Shown: positions 35,501-46,665, numbered from the stretch's first letter. The stretch is DNA of 64,000 nucleotides from Steromphala cineraria (GCA_916613615.1 OU744723.1:65480239-65544238); one strand, 5' to 3'. Made by a program: numbers and translations. The notes: a model not told the origin generated them from the sequence alone.

Positions 35501-36150
35501 CTACCCACACTGGTCCAGTGTCTGAAGTAGAAGGGTTGGTTAGTACCAGTCCACACCCACCGACCCTCCAGTACCCTGTCTGTACCCCCTACCCACACTG
35601 GTCCAGTGTCTGAAGTAGAAGGGTAGGTTAGTACCAGCCCACACCTACCGACCCTACAGTACCCTGTCTGTACCCCCTACCCACACTGGTCCAGTGTCTG
35701 AAGTAGAAGGGTAGGTTAGTACCAGCCCACACCCACCGACCCTACAGTGTCCTGTCTGTACCCCCTACCCAATCTGGTCCAGTGTCTGAAGTAGAAGGGT
35801 AGGTTAGTACCAGTCCACACCCACCGACCCTCGAGTACCCTGTCTGTACCCCCTACCCACACTGGTCCAGTGTCTGAAGTAGAAGGGTTGGTTAGTACCA
35901 GTCCACACCCACCGATCCTCGAGTACCCTGTCTGTACCCTCTACCCACACTGGTCCAGTGTCTGAAGTAGAAGGGTAGGATAGTACCAGTCCACACCCAC
36001 CGACCCTCCAGTACCCTGTCTGTACCCCCTACCCACACTGGTCCAGTGTCTGAAGTAGAAGGGTAGGTTAGTACCAGTCCACACCCACCGACCCTCCAGT
36101 ACCCTGTCTGTACCCCCTACCCACACTGGTCCAGTGTCTGAAGTAGAAGG
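20563..36150 (-). repeat. 88-bp intronic minisatellite, 177 periods, each carrying a copied 3' splice site and exon start
   Basis: The acceptor dinucleotide position occurs at 20562 (the real exon 4) and lastly at 36138. The 15576-bp distance is exactly 177 x 88, and spot checks inside (20551, 20639, 20727, 28559, 34807) are all in register, so there is no net indel over 15.6 kb. On the minus strand each unit reads TACTAAC, CTACCCTTCTACTTCAG, then ACACTGGACCAGTGTGGGTA and the rest of the exon-start copy. Units differ by point changes. A recurrent one makes the Trp94 codon TGG into TAG. Because 88 is not a multiple of 3 and many units carry that stop, the array cannot be a protein repeat. Blocks of 11, 15, 18 and 38 units are themselves duplicated. 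Short open frames inside it are by-products. Confidence 0.97.
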
Positions 36151-36506
36151 GTCGGTCGGTCCACACTTGTTTTGTTTTACCAACGATTGTTGATTTTTTT
36201 TTATATCAGGAGATACGAGGGTGGGATTCTATTTATCATCCAAAACCAGATCTTCCATAAGCAATATCACATACAGTTTGGGATGATTAAGATTGTTACA
36301 TCATTACATTCCCAATCTTCACTTTTTGGCGCTACACTCAAACAATAATCAGTGCACAATGCAGCAAGGCCCGAAAAAAGTAGTTTTATCCAACATGAAA
36401 ATACATGTTGCGTATTAATGCATTAATATATTTGACTAAATATGCTAGGTCAAGGTATGGTGTTAGACATCATAAAGAACGAACTGCGGTCCCTTTATAC
36501 ACTTAC
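36151..36506 (-). other. Unique 5' part of lectin intron 3
   Basis: Sequence between the exon 3 donor (GTAAGT at 36501-36506) and the array. No further exon or element was seen. Confidence 0.6.
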
Positions 36507-36597
36507 AGTCTTTTGTAGAGAGATATGTTTCCGTGTTGATGTTCTTCACGTAATCCTCTATACGGGCGAGGTGTCCGCCAAATGACCTGCAGTATCC
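36507..36597 (-). CDS. Secreted C-type lectin, exon 3
   Basis: The acceptor TTTCCTCTCAG and donor T|GTAAGT bound 91 bases encoding residues 47-76, beginning GYCRSFGGHLARIED and ending TKD plus one base. GYCRSFGGHLA is the conserved CTLD segment around helix 2, and Cys49 would pair with Cys144. The exon enters in phase 0 and leaves in phase 1, matching exons 2 and 4 exactly. That match is the main proof that these dispersed exons form one gene. Confidence 0.88.
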
Positions 36598-37439
36598 CTG
36601 AGAGGAAACGAAATGAAAGGTCATTCCTATACTGCTGAAGCTCAATTTCGTAATAATTAAATAGAAAGAAAAGAAATTAAATTTAGAGCTATAATAATTC
36701 CGTAATATGCCGCTGATTTCCAAACACAGTATGTTTGTCTCCATTCTACCATAATAACGTTTAAAAATTGAACTATATTCTTTCGCATTGATTCATCGAT
36801 GTGCTGTGTCAGGATGCCCTATGCACGATTTCCACGGAGCGACATACACATAGTATTGACGGATTTTGTTATCTCGAATAACGTTACTTGTAGTAGGCTT
36901 CGGAGATTACCGACGATTATCCGAATGCTGCAAAGGGAGCTCACTCTATGTAGACGTGTTATTATTTCGTGACGGTTGTAAGCGTTTTGAATATGTTAAG
37001 TTCTACATATTTTCACAAACTTGACGTCGATATAAATGCATTGAAGTTGAAAATGAAGTAAGGTAAGTGTGTGCCATATTCGTATGAGATTCTGTTCGAT
37101 TAAACTTTGCCGGGCCCGTTTTGGTCTAACGCTACAGAATGATGGACCATGCCAACAGGAAATCTGAACTATTGTCTGTGACTCAGTGTCGTGTATTTTA
37201 CCGGTTTTGACAAACAGCAATCGTTAAGCTTGTGAAAAGTTTGAATAGATGTTATGAATAATGTCCATACAACGCAATAATAGCATATTTTGTAAACATT
37301 TCCGACGCAACAGCAATATTTGAGAACTAGTTGTTGCTAAGCAACAAATGACTTCTTGCGCATTAGACGAAGTAAACAGAGCACCGTATAACCATATTTA
37401 CGTCCTCTAATTTTCCACAGTAGCCAATCAAAAACGAAT
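36598..37439. other. Lectin intron 2, unique-looking part
   Basis: Nothing recognised beyond intron sequence. Confidence 0.45.
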
Positions 37440-38580
37440 ATTTTGTACATTTATGGTAGAATTGGTAATAAGCAATAATATATTCTACTTTGATGGACAG
37501 TACTACTCACAACGTAAAGGAGTTGCCATGGGAACAAAAGTAGCACCTACCTACGCAACTCTTGTCTTAGGATATCTAGAACTTCAGTTTAAGACAGAAT
37601 TCAAAATCAGTGGGGAATTGAAAAAAGACATGGAATTGAACGTGATTGGACACGATTTTTTATGACTGTTTTCTTATATATAAAGGAAGAGAGGAAGATC
37701 TCAACGTCCTTAGAGACATACGTAACTCTCTCGACCCGTCGCTAAAGTTCACCATTTTCTAGATGTGGCAATAGTTAAAAACGAAGCAGGGAAGGTTGAA
37801 ACGGATCTTTATTGTAAACCTACTGATAGCCATCAGTACCTGAACTTCAATTCGTGCCACCCTTCCCATACAAAACGAAATATTCCATTTTGCCTTGCAA
37901 GAAGAATCTGCACTATAGTATCAAGAGATGACTGGCGGAAACAGAGACTTTTGGAATTGAAATACTATCTATTAGAGTAGAATTATCATGAGAACCTTAT
38001 TAAGGATTGCATTGAAAAGACAATGAATTTAGATTTTGAACTGTTGAGAAGAGACAATCAGACGGTTAATCCTCAAACTGATGATACAGAGATATCTCTT
38101 CTGACCACCTTTAACCCGTCTTCAAATTATCAATAGCCAGCTCCCGATTTTAAAACATGGTACGAAAAAGTCAATTTTACAGAAGACAAGATTCATAAAC
38201 AGTCTCAAGCAACAACCAAATTTGAGGAATATTCTTACAAAGTCAAGTTTTGACATGTCAGACCAGGAGAATCTGGAGTTTCAAAATTAATAAAACAAAA
38301 ATGTCGTCTATGTTATAATGTGCGAAGAATGCAAAGAATTGTCCTACATTGGCAAGACAGAAAGACGATTAAGTGAAAGAATGAATCTCCATTGTTCACA
38401 AATCAACCGGCCCGAAAATAGCACTATCCCTTTAAGCAGTCACTTAGAAAAGTGCTCTGGTGGGAAATATAAGTTTTTCATTTTTATAAAATGAAATACG
38501 ACAGTCCGCGCTTGTTGGAACTGATGGAGAATGGATTTATCAAACAATTTAAGCCATTTCTTAATGTTAAAATGTAGATT
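37440..38580 (+). pseudogene. Penelope-like retroelement remnant with GIY-YIG nuclease
   Basis: A first frame (37453-37665) has NNIFYFDGQYYSQRKGVAMG and TKVAPTYATL, the reverse transcriptase signature of Penelope-like and related elements. A middle frame (37765-37980) continues with VETDLYCKPTDSHQYLN. A third (38318-38480) has CEECKELSYIGKTERRLSER and a His/Cys pair, the GIY-YIG endonuclease, and the end (FIKQFKPFLNV) is in another frame. Frameshifts and stops show it is dead. It lies in lectin intron 2, opposite in strand to the gene. Confidence 0.8.
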
Positions 38581-38639
38581 TCCTATGAACTTGACGTCAT
38601 AAGGAGCGTCACGTCATAATCAACGTTCAAAACTAACCT

Positions 38640-38755
38640 GAAGAATAATGCTGAGGAATATATGGATGACAACTTCTTTGTTCAATGAATGCTGAGGAAT
38701 ATATGGATGACAACTTCTTTGTTCATTCAGCATTATTGTCATCCCAACTTCTAAA
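38640..38755. repeat. Tandem duplication plus inverted end
   Basis: AATGCTGAGGAATATATGGA and the following GACAACTTCTTTGTTCA occur twice in a row, and an inverted ATTCAGCATTATTGTCATCC follows. It looks like a small rearranged foldback or replication-slippage product. Confidence 0.7.
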
Positions 38756-38859
38756 ATGCCTCTCAAAGAAGTTAACCTGAAGAAGCCAACATAGCTGAAA
38801 GCTCAAGTTAGCTAATATGAATGTTTTTATGTTCCCAATTCCGTAATTTTAAATATACT

Positions 38860-40290
38860 ATCCAAAAAAAGAAACGCATAGGTGATTTTGAGAATTTTTG
38901 TCGAACTTGTAAAAACAAATTAAACAATATAAATGTGATATTTCCTTCCAAAACGTCCTTATTATATGATGGTTTACTGCTTTAGTACACAAAACGGAAA
39001 ATGTTATACCTCTTGTTTATTTGAGACTCATTTGAAGATTATTTGGGGAAAACATTATTTAGAAAAAATCTAAAGCAGAATTCACGTAAGAGTAAACGCT
39101 AGATCATATAACCAACCAAAGGCACCCATTGTTTCACATTTTGTCATTCAATTTTAAATGGAACCACGGTTACCATTATGTATCGACAAAGTGTCGGAAA
39201 TGAAAACACTGTCTAACATGAAATTGAAACCAAAGTTTCATGTTTCACACTAGTCTGGCATCAGAATATTCATCATCGTCCTATTGCGCATTATTGGTTC
39301 CTTCCTACAGGCCACTTCCGGTCAAAAGAGCTAAAGATATGTGCATCAAAGAGTTGCCACCAAAACCCCAACTCTCTATATCCGGGTCACAATTGTTCTT
39401 CATTCTCTTGCCATAGGGATACAAATTATTCTGACATCCCTGATTTGGGTTTTAAAATTCCACCACACTGTACAAAAGCGTTTCCATGAAGTCTATATTC
39501 GACCATAAAGGCAAGTTATCGCCCCTGTTTTTCGTGGCTTCAAAGAACTTATTCTTATCAAGTGGCCTTTTACAATCAAGATCTTGAACCCAATTTGTCA
39601 GTAACAATAATTAGAAAATGACGTGACTTTGGATATTTTACAGTTGGAAAAAGGACAATTTTGCCCATTGTTTTATGCCAACAGATTCGGTTGGGACAGT
39701 GTGATGGTGTGGGATCCATATTTAGCACACGAAAATGTGCTTAATTGGTGGTTCTGACGAATTTGAGAAGCAAATCACAATTTTGATAACGTCCATGAAC
39801 GTCACTTGCATCAGAGTATTTAAAACCAAAGAGAGTGTTTCGAGTTTGATAACTTGAATTCACTTACAGAGCGTCATATGGCTCATGATCCTGCCCCTTT
39901 AAAGAAAAGAAGTTGTTTATGACTTCTCAAACACTACATTTAAGCCAAATAAAGCATCAACGATATGAATTCGAATAACGTCATAATACGCCCGAGACAC
40001 ACCAACGACTGACCATTGCATTGCAGAAAGATTTGGGAAGAAATGCATTATAGGGAATCCATCAATAGGTTTCATTTTCAAAGGGATGTCAAGCAAGAAA
40101 TATTAAAATGGCAGGAATTCATAACGCTGACTTCGACGACATCTTAACAGAATTAACAGTGGTTAACAGAATACGAAACATATCTAAAACTAGTGTTCTT
40201 CTCTTGGCATACTCTTTGCCTATAAACATGTTAATTTTCGCTTTGATACCATGGACATTTTGTGACATTTGTGTTTTTTAAGGTGAAGTA
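38860..40290. other. Lectin intron 2: decayed repeats, no gene
   Basis: CCAAAAAAAGAAACGCATA near 38866 resembles the terminal repeat of Tc1/mariner-like (IS630) elements, and scraps such as CACACCAACGACTGACCATT near 40000 suggest a decayed transposase. Neither the other end nor a frame could be found. Confidence 0.3.
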
Positions 40291-40515
40291 AAAAATTATT
40301 TTTAAAAAATCTTTATTTTTATATTTATATATAGTATATATTTATATTTATATATGTTATATATTTTTATATATTATATATTTTTTTTTATTATATATAT
40401 TATATATGTTTATATATTACATATTTTTATATATTATATAAAAATATTATATGTTTTTATATTTATACATATTATAAGTTTATATTTATATATATTATAT
40501 ATATTTTAAGGAGAG
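40291..40515. repeat. AT-rich low-complexity (TATAT/TTTATAT) tract
   Basis: Nearly pure A/T of TATATTTATAT type, just inside the 5' end of lectin intron 2 (donor at 40531-40532). Confidence 0.9.
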
Positions 40516-40532
40516 TATATATAAATACTCAC

Positions 40533-40618
40533 CGAGGCATAGAGCCAGTCGTACTCGTCTCTGATGAAAGCGAGGCACGAGTCCTGAAACTGATCCCACC
40601 CGTCGGGACAGCTGCATT
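40533..40618 (-). CDS. Secreted C-type lectin, exon 2 (start of CTLD)
   Basis: The acceptor TTTATTACCCAG and donor G|GTGAGT bound 86 bases. The split codon G|AA gives Glu18, then residues 19-46 read CSCPDGWDQFQDSCLAFIRD and DWLYAS. Cys19/21 and Cys32 form the N-terminal hairpin of a long-form CTLD, and CPDGW is its usual opening. The exon enters in phase 1 and leaves in phase 0. Confidence 0.88.
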
Positions 40619-40979
40619 CTGGGTAATAAACGAGCACGTGTGTTACATCAATAACAGCAAATAATGAAGAACATGGACAATATCTCGTCAATTTGTCGCA
40701 TCTATAAACACATGTTAATCTTTAAACTGGCCCCAACAATCGGAACATCTGGGAACATGAATACAGGATATTGCACGAGCGCAATTTTGATAAATAAAGG
40801 TTTTCAAAAACAAATTCAATTAACTTTTTTGCATCCTTGGCCACAGGCCCATATACAAATAAACATGATTACATATATATACAAGTGCATACATTGTAAT
40901 GGAAATTTACAAACATTTCCTGAAATATTTCACATTTTGTTTTTCATTGTCTCATTTCTAATTGAAAAGCGTGTTTTCA

Positions 40980-41181
40980 AAACATGGTAAGATTTAAAAT
41001 TGTTTTTGTATTAACATTAGACATGAGTAAACAAAATATTTCAAAATTACTGTTCTTATGATATCTATGTGGTAAATATTGTTTTCGTATTTCATCATAT
41101 AAAGTACATTTTAAAATAACATGAAATTCATCTTCTGTTACGTTCAAAGTGCAAAGGTTACATATTCTTTCATATATAGAG
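40980..41181 (-). pseudogene. LINE A, C-terminal Cys/His motif
   Basis: Translation gives LCTLNVTEDEFHVILKCTLY and QYLPHRYHKN, the same motif as the LINE at 2035-2095 (EDE-x-H-x4-C). The element at 41182-41513 separates it from the rest of LINE A. Confidence 0.7.
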
Positions 41182-41513
41182 ATTATTACCCGAGGAAGTG
41201 TGTCATATGACTTTTACGAAACGAGTGTGAATTTTTGTATTACCCGAGCGAGAGCGAGGGTTATACACAAATTTGCACGAGTTTCGTAAAAGTCTTATGA
41301 CACACTTCCGAGGGTAATAATTTCTTTATTACCGATTTTATTCAATTTAACCATCTCAGAAAAATCCAAGAAACGGGCCGCTTCCCTTGCGACGGCCGGC
41401 TACGGTGACGTCACGAACAATGGTGTTATGACGTCACAGGCAAAAGTGATATGTGCACTAGTGCTCATATTGAAAATACGTCACCACTTATTTCCAACCA
41501 TATGGGTAATAAT
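41182..41513. mobile_element. Foldback element with ATTATTACCC ends carrying two CRE palindromes
   Basis: The ends ATTATTACCC and GGGTAATAAT are inverted. The left half also holds an inner hairpin (GAAGTGTGTCATATGACTTT with its inverse). TGACGTCA occurs at 41406-41413 and 41429-41436. Related copies are at 60514-60720 and 61085-61270. It interrupts LINE A. Confidence 0.7.
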
Positions 41514-41576
41514 TTGGTATCTTAAATCTACGTCCAATATCTACTTGGAGCTGCGCCCCACCTGTTCTAAACAATG

Positions 41577-42203
41577 CTAAGTAGTGTCTAAATTTTGCAA
41601 ATGTATATCTGTTACATGTTTCTCGGGGAATAAGTTACATTTATATAATGAATAGTTATTGTATCTAGTACTCCTGTCCATATTTGAATGCCACTCTTGT
41701 TCGGAGATATCTTTAAGTCTACGCCTAGTTTGGTTCAATAATATTTGGTAATATCCGACTTCCTGGAATATCCAGGCGTATCCTAGACCAAGCTTAAATA
41801 GTGATTGTCTAATATATGAAACCCAGCTAACTCTTTGCTGATTATCTAGACAGAACATCATACTATACGCCTTCTTCGGAAGTCTATCATCTGTCATATG
41901 GAGTAAAGATAACCAGTATTGAATGCACCTCATGAAAGTTTCTACATAGATTGGAAATCGACCACAATCTCCAGTAGCCATTATATTTGGCGTATTACCT
42001 GGTACCCCCAGGAACCGTTCTATGGCTTCATATTTTTGATAGCCCCATATTTCCGCCCCGTACATGCAAATAGGTTTTATTTTCAGGTCAAATATTTTTA
42101 AATGTAACTCGTAAGAGAGATTGCCTAGCAATTTCATTGACCTAAGTAATTCATATAATGCGGCTTTTCCTTTAATACATAAACTTTGTACAGTATTGTG
42201 CAT
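41577..42203 (-). pseudogene. LINE A, reverse transcriptase thumb and downstream region
   Basis: The frame contains IKPICMYGAEIWGYQKYEAI, RFLGVPGNTPN, GRFPIYVETF and RRRLKDISEQEW, matching position by position the LINE at 1304-1860. The frame is open but isolated from its start. Confidence 0.8.
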
Positions 42204-42326
42204 GCTTAAATTGTATGTGAATAAAACCCGCAGGTACTTATAATGATAAGCTATCTCAATAACCTCATTTCCAAAATACCATTTTCACTTTTTCGCAGTC
42301 CACCATGTTTTCTGAAAACAATTATG

Positions 42327-42536
42327 TTAGTTTTTTATGTTAACTTCTAGTTTCCATTTCAGGCAATATGTGTACAATGTATCGAGGTGTCTCTGGAGAC
42401 CAATTATTGTATCCGAAAAAAGTATAATATCTGAGAAGGAGTCGTTTGACTTAAAGTTATTTTTTACTCTTTCATAAATAGCCCGTAATGCATTTAACAT
42501 ATTTCCTGATACTCCTATCTTACTAAGTAGTAAAAC
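42327..42536 (-). pseudogene. LINE A, reverse transcriptase core fragment with internal deletion
   Basis: It contains LLLSKIGVSGNMLNALRAIY, then SFSDIILFSDTIIGLQRHLD. The segment with the RQGCxLSP and YADD motifs is missing or collapsed between SFSD and SDTIIGLQ, so LINE A lost part of its catalytic core. It ends at the insertion point of element B. Confidence 0.75.
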
Positions 42537-44728
42537 TGCTATATGACATAATGTTTGAAACAAAAAAACAAAACATTCCTGGACTGCTTATATTGATTGA
42601 TTTTGAAAAAGCATTTGACACTGTCTCTAAAGATTTTATCAATCTAGTTTTACACAAATTTGATTTTGGCCCTGAAATTATAAGATGGATAAATATATTA
42701 ACTTATGATATTACATCTTGTGTCATTCAACATGGTAATTTTTCTGACTTTTTTGCTAATGAAAGGGGATGTAGACAAGGAGACCCATTATCACCATATT
42801 TATTTCTTTTTGTAGCTGAGATTCTTGGTTGTATGGTTAGAAATAATGAAGATATCAAAGGGATTGTCATTGATGAAACTGAATATAAATTAGATCAATA
42901 TGCTGATGATACTGAACTATTTCTTGATGGAACTGAAAAAACTCTGTATGCTGCTATTGACACAATTAACACATTTTATGAGATGTCAGGTTTGAAAATA
43001 AATTTAGACAAATCCAAAGCAATTTGGATTGGATCCAAAGCTAAAGTTAGTGACAAAATTTGCCATGACCTTAATATTGAATGGGTTAATAGTGAATTTG
43101 ATGTTCTTGGTATTAAGTTTACACCAGATCTTGAAGACTTGTGGGTAATTAACACCAGGAAGAGACTGGAAGAATTTAATAGACTCTTAGCATCTTGGAG
43201 AAAAAGAAACTTAACTCTTATTGGTAAAACAACAGTAATAAAAACATTAGCAATCTCTAAGTTAGTTCATATTTTCAATTCTTTGCCAAATCCACCAGCA
43301 GAATTTATCACTTCTTTGGATAAAATCTTTTTCAAATTTATTTGGAATGATAAAAATGATAAAATTAAAAGAAGTGTAATGAAAAACAAATTTGAAGAAG
43401 GAGGATTAAGAATGTTTGATACAAATGGATTTATTAATGCCTTTAAATTATCTGTCTTTAGATCTTACTTTAGAAAAAATGATAAGAACAACCCATGTAA
43501 AATACCTTTAGAATCTATATTCAGATTTGGAGCAAATTCTCAAATATTTTTGAAAATTAAAAACCCCTTTTGGCATGATGTTCTAAAAGCATGGAAACTT
43601 TTGCACCAACAGCATGATGTGGACTCGGACAACATTGATGAAATTCTATCTCAACCTCTGTGGTTCAACCACAACTTCAAAAACCCAAAACATTTTATAA
43701 AGCATTGGGCAGAGAAAGGAATCATAAATATCAGAGACTTATGTAATGAAAATGGACTTTTATCAATAGAATCCTTAAAAGGAAAATTCTGTATCAAAGG
43801 TACTTTCCTAGATCTGGAATATTTATTACATCTATTACCTGAATCATGGAAAAACACTATTAGACATTGCCATTCTATCCCTATCAGGAATTTAAATATC
43901 AACCTTTGCCAGATGAATCTATTGAAAAGATCAAAAGGCTGCAGGATGTTTTATGACCACCTCATTTCAAATGCAAAACAGCCCAAAATTTATGATAAAT
44001 GGCAAAATATATTCCCTGAAATTGACTTTGATTGGAAAAATATATTTACAGTATACAAAAAGGGGTTAAAAGATATAAAACTAATAGACTTCCAATACAA
44101 ATTTTTACATGGTATTATCTATACAAAAAATGAGTTGCTTAAAATGAAAAAGGTTGATAATAGTTTGTGTTGTTTTTGTCATGATGAAAATGAAAACCTT
44201 TGTCATGTGTACTGGGAATGTCAGATGACCCAAACTTTTTGGAATGATTTACAAATTTGGCTTAACAATAATTTATTATATTCCCACATTATATTATCAG
44301 AATATTTGGTCTGGTTTGGTACCCTATATCAAAATAGACTACTGAATCATATCATTATCTCTGCAAAGAGACATATTCACTTATGCAGTATAAAAGATAA
44401 AATTCCCAAACTTAACTTATATTTGATAACTCTGAAACAAATATTTTTTGTTGAAAAATATATTTCAAAGAAGAATAACGATTTAGAAAATTTTAATCGC
44501 AAATGGAAGCCTCTCTTACCAGTACTTACATGACCAATTTGACTGATTGCTGAAGTAAATTATTCCAATACATATACACTGATGTACCTATTGTTTGTTT
44601 TTTTTGGTTTTTTTAATTTTTTTTATCACAACTGTCCATGCAACTGTCTGTTATTCTTATTGTAAAACCATGACAACTGTTTATGTGTGTAATCAATGGA
44701 ATCAATAAATAAATTTAAAAAAAAAAAA
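42537..44728 (+). mobile_element. LINE element B (L1/Tx1-like), 5'-truncated, inserted into LINE A
   Basis: AAGTAGTAAAAC flanks the element (42525-42536 and 44729-44740), a 12-bp target duplication. The body ends in CAATAAATAAATTT plus a poly(A) run. The 5' end is truncated inside the reverse transcriptase. Confidence 0.92.
42551..44533 (+). pseudogene. LINE B reverse transcriptase (partial but open frame)
   Basis: 660 residues remain open. They include LIDFEKAFD (15-23), GCRQGDPLSP (73-82), catalytic YADD (117-120), SGLKINLDKSK, the thumb region, and a late C-x2-C-x8-H-x4-C motif near residue 545. The GFG-like turn (FDFGPEI) and poly(A) tail favour the L1/Tx1 group. Upstream fingers and the endonuclease are lost, so it cannot move by itself. 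The intact frame means a young insertion compared with LINE A. Confidence 0.85.
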
Positions 44729-44795
44729 AAGTAGTAAAACCAAACGTTTTCTATCAATTGAATCAAAAGCTTTATAGAAGTCTATAAATCCTATG
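44616..44795. repeat. Direct duplication flanking LINE C, downstream copy
   Basis: About 180 bases from ATTTTTTTTATCACAACTG to AATCCTATG, covering the 3' tail of LINE B, its target duplication and 55 bases of LINE A. It recurs at 46271-46447 with two substitutions and a different A-run length. Confidence 0.92.
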
Positions 44796-46270
44796 AATGA
44801 ATGAATGAATGAATGAATGAATGATCTTTATTTCCTCCATGGATGTGAAGAGTACAATACATATCAATTAATTCAAATGAAGATAATTATTTACATGCAG
44901 CAACACAAAGGCAATATGAGATGAAATGATATATACAGATAATGTATGCAACTATTAAAGATACATGATACATTGCAAGTTCCAGGAGCTTATCTCTCTT
45001 GCAACAATCGTCATGAACATGATCCATGTGTACATGTCCATATCATCCACTAGACTGGTTATTCCACCAAGCATTGTCACGAGTATAACCTCATCATCAT
45101 GACAGGTTTCAATGTCCATGTACTTGGTTATGCTTAGATTGTCAAACAGTTTTTCATACAATTTATCACGGTTTGTCTGCAATTGTTCACATTTTATGAT
45201 CTGGTGATAGACAATATCATCACATTCACAGTTACATAGTAAGCACATACCTGAGACAACAGGTAGAATACCAAGTTTGACTAGCGCATACATGGATCTA
45301 CAGTCAGTCTCGCGCCAGTTACACAGTTGCCAGAGTCGGTGTGGCAAGAGTTTTTCATGGATTGAGCGGAATCTCATCAGATCTGGTCTCGTTGATAGAG
45401 TCTCAAGCCATCTCATATTCTCAATATTACATACAGTTTTTTTCACAATTCTATTCCACTGCGACTTTTCGGGAAAGTGTCCATTTTCAAGGTAATTTAA
45501 CAAGAATGCATAAAGATCATATTTGATCACAGTTTGGATCAGGTCATGTATAACTGATTCAGGAGAAACATCATTACACATATATTGTCCAATTCTGAAA
45601 TAAAACAATCGTTTAAGAAACTGGGATGGGCTTGTTCTACATAATCTCCCAAAGTATAGAAGCTTAGATTTGTCAATAACAGCTTCAATATTCCACAGTC
45701 CAAGCGTTTGGGTAGTCACAGCAACAGGTGATCGAACATGAAAGTTTTGGATGCTTCTTGCATAGAATCGCTGCAGTTTTTCAAGTGCTATAATTTCATT
45801 AGGGTGTAAGGCTGACCAGAGCTCGCAGCCATACAGAACACTAGGCAGGGTTACATTTTGCCATACTTTTGTACAGCAAATTGGATCGAGTACTCCAGGT
45901 TTGAGTCCTATGTCACGGAGTGACCCAATGGTTTTCCTCCCCTTCAAACAAGCTCGCTGCGAACGTTCAGAGACCTTTTTGGTAGTGACCAAGGTCCCGG
46001 CATAAATGTTGCTTTCGTGGATAGGAATGACATAACTGTCCAGTGTAAAGCGACATTGACTCGTACTTTTGTATATGTCGTTAAACACGAGTACACAGCT
46101 CTTTTGGGCGTTGTACACAAGTCTCCACTTACCAGCATAAGATTGCACAACATTAAGGCCTGCCTGTAGACCTACTGGGGTACAACATGTAATAGTTGTA
46201 TCATCAGCTAATAAGACACCTGGAACATGTTCTTTACCTACGATCAATCCACATTTCAAGTCATCAAGTC
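44796..46270 (-). mobile_element. LINE element C (CR1/L2-like), 5'-truncated, with ATTC-type tail
   Basis: On the minus strand the element ends in AATAAAGATCATTCATTC, a short tandem tail, and starts inside the reverse transcriptase at LADD. The flanks are the ~178-bp direct duplication described above, which dates its insertion after LINE B. Confidence 0.88.
44955..46259 (-). pseudogene. LINE C reverse transcriptase C-terminal part, open frame
   Basis: 434 uninterrupted residues begin just before catalytic LADD (17-20) and continue with GLQAGLNVVQSYAGKWRL, LPSVLYGCELWSALHPNEI and LEKLQRFYARSIQNF, then a C-x2-C-x10-H-x4-C motif near residues 343-360 (CLLCNCECDD, HQIIKC). There is no upstream palm or endonuclease. 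The absence of stops suggests a recent insertion. Confidence 0.85.
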
Positions 46271-46447
46271 ATTTTTTTTATCACAACTGTCCATGCAACT
46301 GTCTGTTATTCTTATTGTAAAACCATGACAACTGTTTATGTGTGTAATCAATGGAATCAATAAATAAATTTTTAAAAAAAAAGTAGTAAAACCAAACGTT
46401 TTCTATCAATTGGATCAAAAGCTTTATAGAAATCTATAAATCCTATG
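46271..46447. repeat. Direct duplication flanking LINE C, upstream copy
   Basis: Partner of 44616-44795. The sequence past its end (GTAGAACC...) continues LINE A, showing that this side is the undisturbed join. Confidence 0.92.
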
Positions 46448-46665
46448 TAGAACCTACCGTTCCGTTTAGATAAATGTTTTTGAATGAGTGCATTCAATAC
46501 AAAAATATTGTCAATTGTCGAATAACCTTCACGAAACCGCGCCAGTTCTTCTGATATCTTAACGAACTGCTTTGTCCATAGTGTTAATCTCTGGTTTAGG
46601 ATTGTTGTATATATTTTTCCAACTACACTCATTAGGGTTATTCCCCTATAATTGTCAGGATTCAT
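46381..46665 (-). pseudogene. LINE A, reverse transcriptase N-terminal part
   Basis: It contains NPDNYRGITLMSVVGKIYTT, ARFREGYSTIDNIF and IGFIDFYKAFDPIDRKRL, RT motifs 1-3 of an APE-type LINE. The Arg-Phe-Arg-Glu in place of GFR and other changes indicate decay. Confidence 0.8.

Noticed and set aside
20563..36150. Protein with tandem VWVGGTDKVLEGRWVW repeats encoded by the array
   Set aside because: The 88-bp unit shifts frame at every copy and many units carry an in-frame TAG, so open stretches never exceed about three units.
20563..36150. CRISPR-like array
   Set aside because: There are no unique spacers; the entire 88-bp unit repeats, and the setting is a eukaryotic intron.
44616..46447. 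Simple tandem duplication instead of a target duplication
   Set aside because: The two copies abut exactly the 3' tail repeat and the 5' truncation point of LINE C, which fits insertion better, though a duplication cannot be fully excluded.
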